DNA of 64,000 nucleotides, from assembly GCA_905236755.1 (NCBI GenBank), contig CAJOCR010000001.1:155154-219153 (forward strand), written 5' to 3'. Within the stretch, counting starts at the first letter, position 1, and every line of letters begins with the position of its first letter. Shown one piece after another: positions 46,984 through 56,214 of this stretch. Origin of the DNA: an uncultured Prevotella sp. Its GTDB lineage: Bacteria; Bacteroidota; Bacteroidia; Bacteroidales; Bacteroidaceae. Both the position numbers and the translations under genes were made by a program. The notes below the pieces were generated by a model. The model saw only the letters and a list, made by a program, of their open reading frames with translations, did not search any database and was not told where the DNA came from.

Positions 46984-47271
46984 ATGGCAGAAAAGAAAGC
47001 AACAAAGGCTGCCGCACCTAAGACAGCAGCAAAGAAGGCAGCTCCTAAGAAAGCTGCAGTGAAGAAAGTAGCAACAGTTGTTAACGCTGAAAGTGTAGGT
47101 TTCCGTGCTGGTGATGTTTACCAGGCACTTGCAGCAGCTGAAAAGGCATTAACTGTAGCTGAAATTGCAAAAGCCGCTAAAATTAGCGCTGAAGAAGCTT
47201 ATCTTGGAATTGGCTGGCTCTTCAAAGAGGGCAAAGTTAAGGACGAGGACAACAAGATTACTCTTGCATAA
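46984..47271 (+). CDS. Winged-helix (DUF2582) protein with histone H1-like Lys/Ala tail
   Basis: 95 residues. Residues 1-30 are almost only Lys, Ala, Pro and Thr (APKTAAKKAAPKKAAVKK), like eukaryotic H1 or chlamydial Hc tails. Residues 38-95 form a winged helix-turn-helix of the DUF2582 type (GFRAGDVYQALAAAEKALTVAEIAKAAKISAEEAYLGIGWLFKEGKVKDED). The layout of basic tail plus winged helix suggests a non-specific DNA-binding, nucleoid-associated protein; that is inference. Has its own terminator at 47311 and a UUCG hairpin in the leader, so it is a single-gene unit. Confidence 0.8.
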   Translation: MAEKKATKAAAPKTAAKKAAPKKAAVKKVATVVNAESVGFRAGDVYQALAAAEKALTVAEIAKAAKISAEEAYLGIGWLFKEGKVKDEDNKITLA

Positions 47272-47310
47272 TTGCAAAAACTCTATCGTTAACACGATAA
47301 CTTGATAAAA

Positions 47311-47355
47311 GGGAGCTGCAATCTTACTGATAGTAGGACTGTAGCTCTCTTTTTC
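47311..47355 (+). terminator. Terminator after the winged-helix gene
   Basis: GGGAGCTGCA... pairs with ...TGTAGCTCTC (47311-47320 with 47340-47349) and is followed by TTTTTC. Slightly imperfect stem, correct position. Confidence 0.7.
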
Positions 47356-47379
47356 TCTATAACAAACGAATAATACCAC

Positions 47380-47730
47380 ATGGAATTTGACAAGGAGATT
47401 CTACGTACGCTTACTGAAGCTGGCACAGAGGGACTTTCGGTACAGAAAGTAGCCCGACATGTGCTGAACGCACATAACTCCTTTTTCAATCCATTGAAAT
47501 ACGAGGATGTGCACAAGTATGTGTCGCAGTTTCTACAGAAAAATTCCAAACGTGCCGACTCTATTATTGAGAAAGCCGACGTGAGAGGGTATTACCGTTT
47601 AAACATGGACAATCAGCAAAGCCAACAGCTTATGCTGCAGTTCAGTGAAGATCAAAAAACAAACGATCAAAGCGAAGAATTACCAAAAAACGAGGACAGG
47701 TCGTTGAGCCTGTTCGATTACGAAATCTAA
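47380..47730 (+). CDS. Small conserved protein with winged-helix-like N-terminus
   Basis: 116 residues, no signal peptide. The first 75 residues (FDKEILRTLTEAGTEGLSVQKVARHVLNAHNSFFNPLKYEDVHKYVSQFLQ, then KADVRGYYRLN) read like a small winged helix, somewhat like HARE-HTH domains, ending in a beta-wing YYRL. The tail (76-116) is Gln-, Asp- and Glu-rich and ends LSLFDYEI. I do not recognise a named family. It sits 15 bases before xylB on the same strand, so a role in controlling the kinase gene or just co-transcription are both open. Confidence 0.65.
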   Translation: MEFDKEILRTLTEAGTEGLSVQKVARHVLNAHNSFFNPLKYEDVHKYVSQFLQKNSKRADSIIEKADVRGYYRLNMDNQQSQQLMLQFSEDQKTNDQSEELPKNEDRSLSLFDYEI

Positions 47731-47745
47731 TAACACATATTATTT

Positions 47746-49242
47746 ATGGCCAACAGATATTTATTGGGATTTGATGTGGGAAGTAGTTCTGTAAAGGCTT
47801 CCCTTGTGAATGTTGACAATGGAGAGATTGCTGCTACTGCTTTCTATCCAGAGAAAGAAGCTCCAATTCTTGCGTTGAAGACAGGATGGGCTGAACAAGA
47901 TCCACAGATGTGGTGGGACAACGCTAAATTGTCACTAAAGAAGATTATGGCAGAAACAGGTGCCAAGGGTGAGGATATTCTTGCTATTGGTATTTCTTAT
48001 CAGATGCATGGTCTTGTGTGTGTGGATAAGAATCAGCAGGTGTTGCGTCCAAGTATCATCTGGTGTGACTCTCGTGCCGTTCCTTATGGCGAGAAGGCTT
48101 TCAAGGAACTGGGCTCTGACGTATGCTTGCAGAATCTACTTAACTCTCCTGGTAACTTCACAGCCTCTAAGTTGGCGTGGGTTAAGGAGAACGAACCAGA
48201 ACTATATAGCAAGATTGACAAGATTATGCTTCCTGGTGACTATATCGCTATGAAACTCAGTGGCGATGTACGCACAACAATAAGCGGTCTTTCTGAGGGT
48301 ATGATGTGGGACTTCAAGAAGAAGGCTCCAGCTAAGTTCCTCTTCGACTATTTTGGTTTCGATGAGAGCATGATTGCTGATATTGTCCCTACATTCTCTG
48401 TGCAGGGTGAGGTTTCTGCTGCAGCAGCTGCAGAGCTGGGTCTGAAAGAGGGTACACCAATCTCTTACCGTGCAGGTGACCAGCCTAACAACGCTGTTAG
48501 TCTTAACGTGTTTAACCCTGGTGAGATTGCTTCTACTGCAGGTACATCTGGTGTTGTTTATGGTGTGCTTGGTGATGTAAACTATGATCCAAAGAGTCGT
48601 GTAAACACATTCGCTCACGTTAACTATACTCAGGAACTCGATCGTCTTGGCGTGCTTCTGTGCATCAACGGTACAGGTATCTTGAATGCATGGGTACACC
48701 GTAATGTTACTCCAGATGTAAGCTATGCTGATATGAACGATCTTGCTGCTCAGGTGCCAATAGGTGCTGATGGCGTGAAGATTATTCCATTCGGTAATGG
48801 TGCAGAGCGTGTTCTTGAAAACAAGGAGACAGGTTGCAGCATCCATGGTTTGAGCTTCAACAAGCATAACCGTGCACATATCGTACGTGCTGCTCAGGAA
48901 GGTATTGTATTCAGCTTCTGCTATGGTATGGAGATTATGGAACACATGGGTATGGACATCAAGAAGATTCATGCTGGTAAGGCAAATATGTTCTTGAGTC
49001 CTCTCTTCCGCGATACTCTTGCTGGTGTAAGCGGTGCAACTATCGAACTTTATGAAACTGATGGTAGTGTAGGTGCTGCTAAGGGCGCTGGTATCGGTGC
49101 TGGCATCTATAAGGATCACGACGAAGCTTTCTCAACATTGAAGAAACTCGCTGTCATCGAACCTAACGAAGCTAACCGCGACGCATATCTAAACGCATAC
49201 GCTGAGTGGAAAGCAGAACTTGAAAAGACTATCAAGGGGTAA
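47746..49242 (+). CDS. xylB: Xylulokinase (FGGY carbohydrate kinase)
   Basis: 498 residues. FGGY family features: phosphate-1 motif GFDVGSSSVKASLV (8-21), GWAEQDPQMWW (near 46), IGISYQMHGLVCVD (near 76), DSRAVPYGE, GDQPNNAVSLNVFNPGEIASTAGTSGVVYG (near 245-275, second phosphate and adenosine sites), and GRDTLAGVSGA-like FRDTLAGVSGATIEL near 422. It phosphorylates D-xylulose on O5 for the pentose phosphate route; other pentuloses are possible within the family. xylA is not adjacent. Followed by a strong terminator. Confidence 0.9.
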   Translation: MANRYLLGFDVGSSSVKASLVNVDNGEIAATAFYPEKEAPILALKTGWAEQDPQMWWDNAKLSLKKIMAETGAKGEDILAIGISYQMHGLVCVDKNQQVLRPSIIWCDSRAVPYGEKAFKELGSDVCLQNLLNSPGNFTASKLAWVKENEPELYSKIDKIMLPGDYIAMKLSGDVRTTISGLSEGMMWDFKKKAPAKFLFDYFGFDESMIADIVPTFSVQGEVSAAAAAELGLKEGTPISYRAGDQPNNAVSLNVFNPGEIASTAGTSGVVYGVLGDVNYDPKSRVNTFAHVNYTQELDRLGVLLCINGTGILNAWVHRNVTPDVSYADMNDLAAQVPIGADGVKIIPFGNGAERVLENKETGCSIHGLSFNKHNRAHIVRAAQEGIVFSFCYGMEIMEHMGMDIKKIHAGKANMFLSPLFRDTLAGVSGATIELYETDGSVGAAKGAGIGAGIYKDHDEAFSTLKKLAVIEPNEANRDAYLNAYAEWKAELEKTIKG

Positions 49243-49262
49243 TCAAATACTCTATAATAATA

Positions 49263-49293
49263 AAAGCGGAAAGCAAATAATGCTTTCCGCTTT
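49263..49293. terminator. Strong bidirectional terminator
   Basis: AAAGCGGAAAGCA (49263-49275) and TGCTTTCCGCTTT (49281-49293) form a perfect 13-bp stem with a five-base loop between xylB and the convergent gene at 49303. Confidence 0.85.
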
Positions 49294-49302
49294 ATGTTTA
49301 TG

Positions 49303-49854
49303 TTATCCCATAATAGCACAACATAATAGCCACACAAAAAAAAATTCAGTTATAACAACAAAAGATTTAGCAAAGTAATGGGTTGTCCAGAAACTGTTAG
49401 CATACCTTATTTGTTCTTTACTACAATATTGAGAAAGCGCCTCTTCCAAATCACTTAAAGAACATCGATATCTTATCTTTGTAAAACAAACACCATGCTC
49501 GTTCTTTAACCTAACTTCAAGCATAATATGCCATCCTATTCCATTTCTGCCAGTATCATGATAAAATTTGCAATAATCAATAAATTCCCAAGGAATAAAC
49601 TTTTCATCTGGTAAACGATAAATTCCACGCTCAGAAAAAATCAGACGATCTTTTCTTCTAATAAAATCAGAAATAAAAAATAGCAGGCAAAATAATAATA
49701 TAGAACACACACACATACCCCAATAATTTACTTTTTCTTCTGATTCTGGCTGAATAGGGGATAATAATCCGATGAATACCAGTATAACGGAAGTTATAAT
49801 TAAAACTTTGGTTAGTATAAAATTATGCTTAAATTCTCGATAATATTTTGCCAT
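49303..49854 (-). CDS. Membrane protein of unknown function
   Basis: 183 residues from ATG 49854; a TTG 15 bases upstream is in frame but less likely. Two hydrophobic segments at about 14-34 and 47-65, a cytoplasmic or soluble middle (about 70-155) with RLIFSERGIYRLPDEKFIPWEFIDYCKFY and WHIMLEVRLKNEHGVCF, which resembles a PH-like (bPH/YcxB-type) fold, and a third hydrophobic segment near the C-terminus (about 160-180). No catalytic motif. Isolated and convergent with xylB. AT-rich with many Ile/Phe codons. Function unknown. Confidence 0.65.
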   Translation of the reverse strand: MAKYYREFKHNFILTKVLIITSVILVFIGLLSPIQPESEEKVNYWGMCVCSILLFCLLFFISDFIRRKDRLIFSERGIYRLPDEKFIPWEFIDYCKFYHDTGRNGIGWHIMLEVRLKNEHGVCFTKIRYRCSLSDLEEALSQYCSKEQIRYANSFWTTHYFAKSFVVITEFFFVWLLCCAIMG

Positions 49855-50048
49855 TTGTTCTCTTTTCAAAATCGTTTCGCAAAATTACACATTTTATCTA
49901 ATATAGACATGAAAACAAAAATTATTTTCTTCAAGATGCTAAAGCTAAAACATATTATGAATAAAATCTGTTTCTTTACGTTAAGCAAAGAATACTATGT
50001 TCTTTGCATTTATTGAAGGTATTTTTAGGGTATATGAATATTTTTTAT

Positions 50049-50056
50049 TAACTTTG
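50049..50056 (+). promoter_or_regulatory. -7 box of the GDP-fucose operon
   Basis: TAACTTTG, 28 bases before the manC ATG; no clear -33 (TTTA-like only). The preceding stretch 49870-50048 contains nothing else I can name. Confidence 0.45.
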
Positions 50057-50084
50057 GGGCTAAATTATTAATCAAAAAGTCTTT

Positions 50085-51152
50085 ATGGCTAATAGAAACA
50101 ACCACTTAGTGATTATGGCTGGCGGTGTAGGTAGCCGATTCTGGCCTATGAGCACTTATGAAAGACCTAAGCAGTTTATCGATGTCTTAGGCACGGGACG
50201 ATCGCTGCTTCAACTTACGCTCGATCGTTTTCAGGATGTTTGCGACCCAAAGAATGTATGGGTTGTTACAAATCAAAAATATGCGGATATAGTAAAAGAA
50301 CAGCTGCCAGAAGTGCCAGCTGAGAATATTCTTCTTGAACCTTGTCGTAGAAATACTGCTCCTTGCATTGCTTATGTAAGTTGGCGTATCAAATCACAAG
50401 ATCCAAAGGCAAACATTGTTGTTACCCCTTCAGACCATATTGTTACCAACGAAACAGAATTTCGTAGGGTAATCAACTCGTGTCTTGCTTTTACAAGTGA
50501 AACTGATGCTATTGTAACATTGGGTATGCGTCCTAATCGTCCTGAAACAGGATATGGATATATTCAGGCAGATTTGTCAGCACGTTCTCCACGAAACAAA
50601 GAGATATTCCGTGTTGACAACTTCCGCGAGAAACCTGATTTACAAACAGCTCAAGAGTATATTCGCCAGAATAATTATTTCTGGAATGCAGGTATCTTTA
50701 TCTGGAGCGTTGAAACAATTGTAAATGCTTTCCGTGTGTATGTGCCTTCGCTTGCAAAATTCTTTGAAAGCATGAATGGTATATATGGTACAACTGAAGA
50801 GCAGCAGATTATCAACGAACGCTATGAAGAATGCGAAAATATCAGCGTTGACTATGCTATCATGGAAAAGGCAGAGGAAATTTTCGTTTGTCCTGCTGAT
50901 TTCGGATGGAGCGACCTTGGTACATGGGGTAGTTTGCTGATGCACACTCGTAAGGATGTATATGGAAACAGTCTTATTGGTCCAAATATACAGGTTTACG
51001 ACACACGTAACTGTATTGTTCACACTACGCAGGAGAAACGTGTTGTGATTCAAGGTCTTGATGGTGTCATCGTTGCTGAACAAGACAACACGTTGTTGAT
51101 ATGCAAACTGTCTGAAGAACAGAGAATAAAACAATTTAGCGAGGATAAATAA
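50085..51152 (+). CDS. manC: Mannose-1-phosphate guanylyltransferase
   Basis: 355 residues, the single-domain (no isomerase) form. Nucleotidyltransferase signature AGGVGSRFWPMSTYERPKQF (12-31), then EPCRRNTAPCIAYVSW, TPSDHIV (metal site), FREKPD and FFWNAGIFIWS-like NYFWNAGIFIW, and DYAIMEKAEEI. It makes GDP-mannose from mannose-1-phosphate and GTP. First of a tight manC-gmd-fcl run (gaps of 9 and 1 bases). Cytoplasmic. Confidence 0.94.
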   Translation: MANRNNHLVIMAGGVGSRFWPMSTYERPKQFIDVLGTGRSLLQLTLDRFQDVCDPKNVWVVTNQKYADIVKEQLPEVPAENILLEPCRRNTAPCIAYVSWRIKSQDPKANIVVTPSDHIVTNETEFRRVINSCLAFTSETDAIVTLGMRPNRPETGYGYIQADLSARSPRNKEIFRVDNFREKPDLQTAQEYIRQNNYFWNAGIFIWSVETIVNAFRVYVPSLAKFFESMNGIYGTTEEQQIINERYEECENISVDYAIMEKAEEIFVCPADFGWSDLGTWGSLLMHTRKDVYGNSLIGPNIQVYDTRNCIVHTTQEKRVVIQGLDGVIVAEQDNTLLICKLSEEQRIKQFSEDK

Positions 51153-51161
51153 ACAGAAAAG

Positions 51162-52274
51162 ATGAGTAAACAAAATATTGCATTAATCACAGGTATTACA
51201 GGTCAGGACGGTTCGTATCTGGCTGAGTTCCTACTTGAAAAAGGCTACGACGTACATGGCGTCATTCGTCGTTCATCAGTTGACTATCGTGAGCGTATAG
51301 CTCATTTGGAAGGAAAACCACATTTCCATCTTCATTATGCTGATATGAGCGACTCTATGTCTATTGTTGGTGTAGTGGGCGATGTACGTCCTACAGAGAT
51401 ATATAATCTTGCAGCACAAAGTCATGTGCAAGTAAGTTTTGATTCACCTGAGTTCACTGCTGACGTGGATGCTGTAGGAGTTCTGCGTATTATTGAAGCA
51501 GTTCGTAAACTTGGACTTGCTAACAGCTGTAAGATATATCAGGCTTCTACTTCAGAGCTATATGGTAAGGTTGAAGAGGTTCCACAGAACGAGAACACTC
51601 CATTCCATCCTTTCTCTCCATATGCTGTTGCCAAACAGTATGGTTTCTGGATTATGAAGGAATATCGAGATGCTTATGGTATGTTCTGCTGCAATGGTAT
51701 TCTGTTTAACCACGAGAGTGAACGTCGTGGCGAGACTTTCGTAACACGCAAGATTACTCTTGCTGCAGCTCGAATAAAGCAAGGCTTGCAAGATAAACTT
51801 TATCTTGGAAATCTTAGTTCACTTCGCGACTGGGGATATGCTAAAGACTATGTAGAGTGTATGTGGCTTATTCTCCAGAACAAGAAAGCCGACGATTTCG
51901 TTATTGCTACTGGTATTCAGCACTCCGTACGCGAATTTGCACAGTTGGCTTTCCACTATGTAGGTATTGAACTTAAGTGGGAAGGCGAAGGCGAGAACGA
52001 AAAGGGTATATGCATAGATGGTCCTGAGAATCTCAAGGGTAAGGTTATCGTTGAGGTATCACCTGATTTCTACCGTCCTACAGATGTTGTAAACCTCTGG
52101 GGTGATCCAACAAAGGCTAAGGCACAGCTTGGCTGGAATCCTAACAGCACTTCTTTCGAACAACTCGTAAAGATAATGGTTGATTCAGATATGGCTAAGG
52201 TAGCAGCAGAGGGTGCAGCCGCCAAAGTACGCACTAATCTTGCTGAGTATCTGGAAAAAGGTATTGTGAAGTAA
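51162..52274 (+). CDS. gmd: GDP-mannose 4,6-dehydratase
   Basis: 370 residues, extended SDR family. NAD(P)-binding [33 protein letters not shown] (8-40), [22 protein letters not shown], the catalytic Thr/Glu region [18 protein letters not shown] (about 127-144) and YxxxK (YAVAKQYG), then [16 protein letters not shown], all diagnostic for Gmd. Converts GDP-D-mannose to GDP-4-keto-6-deoxymannose. Between manC and fcl in one operon. Confidence 0.97.
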   Translation: MSKQNIALITGITGQDGSYLAEFLLEKGYDVHGVIRRSSVDYRERIAHLEGKPHFHLHYADMSDSMSIVGVVGDVRPTEIYNLAAQSHVQVSFDSPEFTADVDAVGVLRIIEAVRKLGLANSCKIYQASTSELYGKVEEVPQNENTPFHPFSPYAVAKQYGFWIMKEYRDAYGMFCCNGILFNHESERRGETFVTRKITLAAARIKQGLQDKLYLGNLSSLRDWGYAKDYVECMWLILQNKKADDFVIATGIQHSVREFAQLAFHYVGIELKWEGEGENEKGICIDGPENLKGKVIVEVSPDFYRPTDVVNLWGDPTKAKAQLGWNPNSTSFEQLVKIMVDSDMAKVAAEGAAAKVRTNLAEYLEKGIVK

Positions 52275-52275
52275 A

Positions 52276-53478
52276 ATGAATACAAACAGCAAAATTTATA
52301 TTGCAGGTCATCATGGCCTTGTAGGCTCTGCCATTTGGAACAACCTAAAGGCAAGAGGCTACGATAATCTCGTTGGCAGAAGTCATAGTGAGTTAGACCT
52401 TACTGATCAGTATGCCGTAAAAAAATTCTTTGACGAAGAAAAACCTGATGCAGTAGTTCTTGCTGCCGCCTTTGTTGGTGGCATCATGGCAAACTCACTC
52501 TACCGTGCAGACTTCATTATGCAAAATATGAAGATGCAATGTAATGTTATTGAGAATGCATATAAGCATGGTGTTGAGAAACTGCTTTTTTTAGGTTCAA
52601 CATGTATTTATCCTAAGAATGCACCTCAACCTATGAAAGAAGATGCTCTGCTTACATCACCTTTGGAATATACAAACGAGGAGTATGCTATTGCTAAGAT
52701 AGCAGGTTTAAAGATGTGCGAAAGCTATAACTTGCAGTATGGTACCAACTATATTGCTGTTATGCCTACAAACCTCTATGGTCCTAATGACAATTTCCAT
52801 TTAGAAAACTCACATGTGCTTCCAGCTATGATGCGTAAGATATACTTGGCAAAGCTGATTCACGAAGGCAACTGGAATGCTATCTGTGTTGACATGAACA
52901 AACGTCCTATCAATCCACCTGCTGCTCTTGCTGCCAAGATAGGTGAAGCTAATGTTGATGGTAAAGAGTCAAAAGAACGTATCCTTGCTGCTCTTGCTTT
53001 CTATGGCATTGAGGACAACAAGGTTACTCTATGGGGTGATGGTTCGCCACTTCGCGAATTTCTTTGGAGTGAGGATATGGCTGACGCAAGTGTTCATGTA
53101 TTGCTTAATGTGAACTTTAGCGATATTATCGGCATAGAGAAATATTCAAGCACTTTCTACGGTGTTAAGACTGACGGTGAAGTTAACCGCAACAACTCAG
53201 AGGGTAGAGGAGGAGCTATACCAAGTCTGGGTGAAATACGCAACTGTCACATTAATGTGGGTACAGGCAAAGAGTTGCATATCAAGGAACTTGCACAACT
53301 CGTTGTAGAAGCCGTTGGCTTCGAAGGTGAGGTTCTTTGGGACACAACAAAACCAAACGGTACACCTCGCAAGCTTATTGATGTTAGTAAGCTACACAGT
53401 CTTGGATGGACTCATAAGGTTGAAATAGAAGATGGTGTTGCAAAATTGTATCAATGGTATTGCGATTCACTTAGATAA
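52276..53478 (+). CDS. fcl: GDP-L-fucose synthase
   Basis: 400 residues, extended [21 protein letters not shown] (8-25; HHGLVGS replaces the common GHRGMVGS), [30 protein letters not shown], the YxxxK region [18 protein letters not shown], and [23 protein letters not shown]. It epimerises and reduces the Gmd product to GDP-fucose. It is longer than E. coli Fcl (about 320): extra residues sit around 190-245 and 270-305, as in other Bacteroidales. Last gene of the GDP-fucose operon, with a strong terminator. Confidence 0.95.
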   Translation: MNTNSKIYIAGHHGLVGSAIWNNLKARGYDNLVGRSHSELDLTDQYAVKKFFDEEKPDAVVLAAAFVGGIMANSLYRADFIMQNMKMQCNVIENAYKHGVEKLLFLGSTCIYPKNAPQPMKEDALLTSPLEYTNEEYAIAKIAGLKMCESYNLQYGTNYIAVMPTNLYGPNDNFHLENSHVLPAMMRKIYLAKLIHEGNWNAICVDMNKRPINPPAALAAKIGEANVDGKESKERILAALAFYGIEDNKVTLWGDGSPLREFLWSEDMADASVHVLLNVNFSDIIGIEKYSSTFYGVKTDGEVNRNNSEGRGGAIPSLGEIRNCHINVGTGKELHIKELAQLVVEAVGFEGEVLWDTTKPNGTPRKLIDVSKLHSLGWTHKVEIEDGVAKLYQWYCDSLR

Positions 53479-53497
53479 TACAAAGAAACTCAACATA

Positions 53498-53530
53498 AAA
53501 AGCCTTGCAATTTCTCTTTGCAAGGCTTTT
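53498..53530 (+). terminator. Terminator of the GDP-fucose operon
   Basis: AAAAGCCTTGCAA (53498-53510) and TTGCAAGGCTTTT (53518-53530): perfect 13-bp stem, seven-base loop, T-rich end. It also serves the convergent tcdA gene. Confidence 0.85.
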
Positions 53531-53574
53531 ATCGTTTATTATTGTTTAAAACAATGCGTTTCTTAATTCTTATC

Positions 53575-54438
53575 TTATTGCTTCTTTAATGTGCAACGAC
53601 TCTCTATCACGATTCCAGTTATTGCCATACCGAAAATAGCGGTTATATGACAGAGAGAACCATTTATCTGTGCCTTAGTAGAACACCATTCGTGTTCAAC
53701 AAGACGCTGGTCGCCTGGTGCATCATATACTGCAGTATCAGTTCCACGTTCGCCACTAAGCAGTTTGGCCTTTGGACACATACAAGCCGATGTACCACAA
53801 GCATGATTCTCACCCATATTCTCCATAGGTTTTTCTTCGCTATACACACAATAGAACTTACGGGCTGGGCGTACCTTCATATGTTTGAATTTCTTTCTTA
53901 TGGCACGAGCTAACGGATCACCCTTTACTTTCCAAAACTCAGCTTTACGTACTTGGAAAGGATCTATACGAAGAGCTGCTCCCATAGAAGATACGAAAAG
54001 AATGTTTTCAGGCAAACTTGTAGCACGAAGAATAAGATCGGCTTTCTCTTTTAAAGAATCTATAGCATCAATGATAACATCGTATTCCTCCATGTGGAAC
54101 GATTCTGCCGTTTCGGGCTCATAAATCTTTTGCAAAGCTGTTACCTCGGCATTAGGATTTATCTCGAGCAAACGCTCTCGCAAAGCTTCCACCTTTACCT
54201 GCCCAACTGTTTTGGCGGTAGCCATAAGCTGACGGTTACAGTTGGTTACACACACACGGTCTGAATCAACAATGGTAATCTTTTTAACGCCAGTTCTTAT
54301 CAAACTTTCAGCACACCACGAACCAACTCCTCCAAGTCCAAAGATTAAAACCTTAGTGTTTCTAATCTTATCAAGATTATCATTACCCAAAAGAAGTTCT
54401 GTTCGTCGTTGTGAGCCACGTTCCATTGCTGTTATCAT
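53575..54438 (-). CDS. tcdA: tRNA threonylcarbamoyladenosine dehydratase (ThiF/MoeB family)
   Basis: 287 residues. Begins with the E1-like Rossmann fold: RRTELLLGNDNLDKI, KVLIFGLGGVGSWCAESLIRTG (ATP/NAD loop, about 30-50), DSDRVCVTNCNRQL, EYDVIIDAIDSLKEKADLI, VSSMGAALRIDPFQV. C-terminal part with HACGTSACMCPKAK and CHITAIFGMAITGIVI. TcdA cyclises t6A37 to ct6A37 in tRNA. Convergent with the fucose operon. Another t6A modification enzyme, MtaB, lies at 38084, but they are not linked. Confidence 0.9.
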   Translation of the reverse strand: MITAMERGSQRRTELLLGNDNLDKIRNTKVLIFGLGGVGSWCAESLIRTGVKKITIVDSDRVCVTNCNRQLMATAKTVGQVKVEALRERLLEINPNAEVTALQKIYEPETAESFHMEEYDVIIDAIDSLKEKADLILRATSLPENILFVSSMGAALRIDPFQVRKAEFWKVKGDPLARAIRKKFKHMKVRPARKFYCVYSEEKPMENMGENHACGTSACMCPKAKLLSGERGTDTAVYDAPGDQRLVEHEWCSTKAQINGSLCHITAIFGMAITGIVIESRCTLKKQ

Positions 54439-54515
54439 AACTTTATCTAAATTTTATTTTGCGTGCAAAATTACAACTATTAAATAATTCCTGCAAATAA
54501 TTCTATCTTTTACTC

Positions 54516-54546
54516 TTTACCATTTACTGCATTTTTATTATATTTG
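54516..54546 (+). promoter_or_regulatory. Promoter of the TonB-domain gene
   Basis: TTTA (54516-54519), 19 bases, TATATTTG (54539-54546), 21 bases before the ATG. Confidence 0.45.
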
Positions 54547-54567
54547 CAATAACAATTTTTCAACCAT

Positions 54568-55377
54568 ATGACAATAAAAAAAATAGTTTTACTTTTTGTA
54601 GCACTATGCCTTGCACTTACATGTGATGCACAGGTTTTTGGAGTTAAGATAGACGATACCTATGAAAAGGTGTATGTAAATCTTAATAAACATTTTAAGC
54701 ATGCACCAACTATCATAAATATAGAAGGGAAAGGGAAAGAGTTAAACTATAAAATCATTAGATATAACAACATATTATGGTCAAATGTACGTTTTAAATT
54801 TGACAATAATTATAGACTTATTGATATTGTATTTACTAAAGAACAAGACGCTAATAATCCTCTTATAAAACTAATTGAAATAAAAGATAAACTTAAAGAG
54901 CAAACAAACGCAATAAGTGGATACAAAAAGATTCTGGTCGCTAATGACGATGGCTTTGATAATTTCTGTTTTACTTTTGATTCGTATAGTATATATGGTT
55001 TAATAAAGAATAAGAATAAAGTGTATCTGCAATATGGTTTCTCAAAGGAAATATATGATACACAATTATATGATGTTGTAGAACAAATGCCTATGTTTCC
55101 TGGTGGATATAATGCTTTGCTTGAATATTTGAAAGAAAATGTTATCTATCCAGAGACTGCTAAGAATAAAGGCATTCAAGGACGTGTGGTTGTATCTTTC
55201 ATTGTAGAAAAAGATGGAAGCATTTCTGATGCTAAAGCTATAAATACTATAGATGAAGACCTCGTTAGTGAAGCTATCAGGGTTATTACAACTATGCCAA
55301 AATGGATACCAGGAAAGCAAGACGGTAGAATTGTCCGCGTAAAATACTGCGTACCTGTTAGTTTTAAGTTGCATTAG
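54568..55377 (+). CDS. Exported protein with TonB C-terminal domain
   Basis: 269 residues. Signal peptide (1-21, ending TCDA-Q), a middle part (about 22-170) without a known motif, with GVKIDDTYEKVYVNLNKHFK and an Ile/Asn/Lys-rich composition, then a TonB-C domain (about 178-269: MFPGGYNALLEYLKENVIYPETAKNKGIQGRVVVSFIVEKDGSISDAKAI, MPKWIPGKQDGR). Unlike true TonB there is no N-terminal membrane anchor or Pro-rich spacer, so it is a periplasmic TonB-like protein, a type widespread in Bacteroidales. Function unknown. Confidence 0.82.
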   Translation: MTIKKIVLLFVALCLALTCDAQVFGVKIDDTYEKVYVNLNKHFKHAPTIINIEGKGKELNYKIIRYNNILWSNVRFKFDNNYRLIDIVFTKEQDANNPLIKLIEIKDKLKEQTNAISGYKKILVANDDGFDNFCFTFDSYSIYGLIKNKNKVYLQYGFSKEIYDTQLYDVVEQMPMFPGGYNALLEYLKENVIYPETAKNKGIQGRVVVSFIVEKDGSISDAKAINTIDEDLVSEAIRVITTMPKWIPGKQDGRIVRVKYCVPVSFKLH

Positions 55378-55418
55378 TGCTACAGAAAATATAGCTAATA
55401 ATAGTTTTTGAATATTAT

Positions 55419-56135
55419 ATGAAATTTGAATATAAGAAGTTTAGCATTCAGCAAGATCATGCTGCTATGAAAGTGGGAACAGATGCCGACCTGTTAGGAA
55501 CTCTCTCGGCAGGAGGCAACAATATTCTCGATATAGGAACAGGTACTGGCGTACTTTCGCTAATGCTTGCACAACGTTGCCCTGATGCACGAATTACAGC
55601 TATAGAGATTGACGAGAATGCTATTCTCGATGCCGAGATAAACTTCAAAAACTCCGTTTTTGCCGATAGAATAAACTTATTTCATCAGTCTTTTCAAGAT
55701 TATTTTGCATCAAAGAAAGCAGCTGGTGAACTTGCTTGTTTTGATAGTGTGGTGTGCAATCCGCCTTATTTCGATAAGAGTTTAGAATGTGATAATCTCA
55801 GTAAGACTCGTGCACGTCACACTTCGAGTCTGCCTTTTGCTGTTCTTATAAATGGAGCCTATGAACTGTTGCAGGATGGGGGAGTGTTCTCCGTTTGCAT
55901 ACCAGGTGAAGTGTTAAATGATTTCTTATCAGAATGTCTTATCCAAGGATTCCGTTTACAAGACATATACAAAGTGAAAACTGTTCCTCGTAAAGAACCC
56001 AAACGCTTTGTGCTAGTTCATAAAAAAGGATGGGTAACCACCCCACAAGAGCATATTCATTGTATGCTAAATGCTGATGGAACTCGCTCGGAATGGTATC
56101 TCAACCTGATGCGTGATTTTCATAGTATAAAATAA
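55419..56135 (+). CDS. trmN6: tRNA1(Val) (adenine-37-N6)-methyltransferase
   Basis: 238 residues, class I methyltransferase. F(E)YKKFSIQQDHAAMKVGTDADLLG at the start, AdoMet motif ILDIGTGTGVLSLMLAQ (36-52), acidic AIEIDENA (61-68) and the N6-adenine motif NPPYF (114-118), followed by ARHTSSLPFAVLINGAYELLQDGGVF, the standard YfiC/TrmN6 wording. Methylates A37 of tRNA-Val. Between the TonB-domain gene and greA; no close coupling. Confidence 0.92.
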   Translation: MKFEYKKFSIQQDHAAMKVGTDADLLGTLSAGGNNILDIGTGTGVLSLMLAQRCPDARITAIEIDENAILDAEINFKNSVFADRINLFHQSFQDYFASKKAAGELACFDSVVCNPPYFDKSLECDNLSKTRARHTSSLPFAVLINGAYELLQDGGVFSVCIPGEVLNDFLSECLIQGFRLQDIYKVKTVPRKEPKRFVLVHKKGWVTTPQEHIHCMLNADGTRSEWYLNLMRDFHSIK

Positions 56136-56186
56136 TATTATCTAAAAAATATAGCTCTATTTATTCCGTTTTTTTGCGATTTAAGC

Positions 56187-56194
56187 TACCTTTG
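56187..56194 (+). promoter_or_regulatory. -7 box of greA
   Basis: TACCTTTG, 20 bases before the greA ATG; the -33 region has only ATTC at the right distance. Confidence 0.5.
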
Positions 56195-56214
56195 CACCTA
56201 TAAAATATAAATAA

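Noticed and set aside
48202..49119. 305-codon minus-strand frame
   Set aside because: Shadow of xylB in the opposite strand; Thr/Cys-rich composition typical of antisense translation.
49825..50016. 63-codon plus-strand frame upstream of manC
   Set aside because: AT-rich spacer plus antisense to the membrane protein at 49303; no motif.
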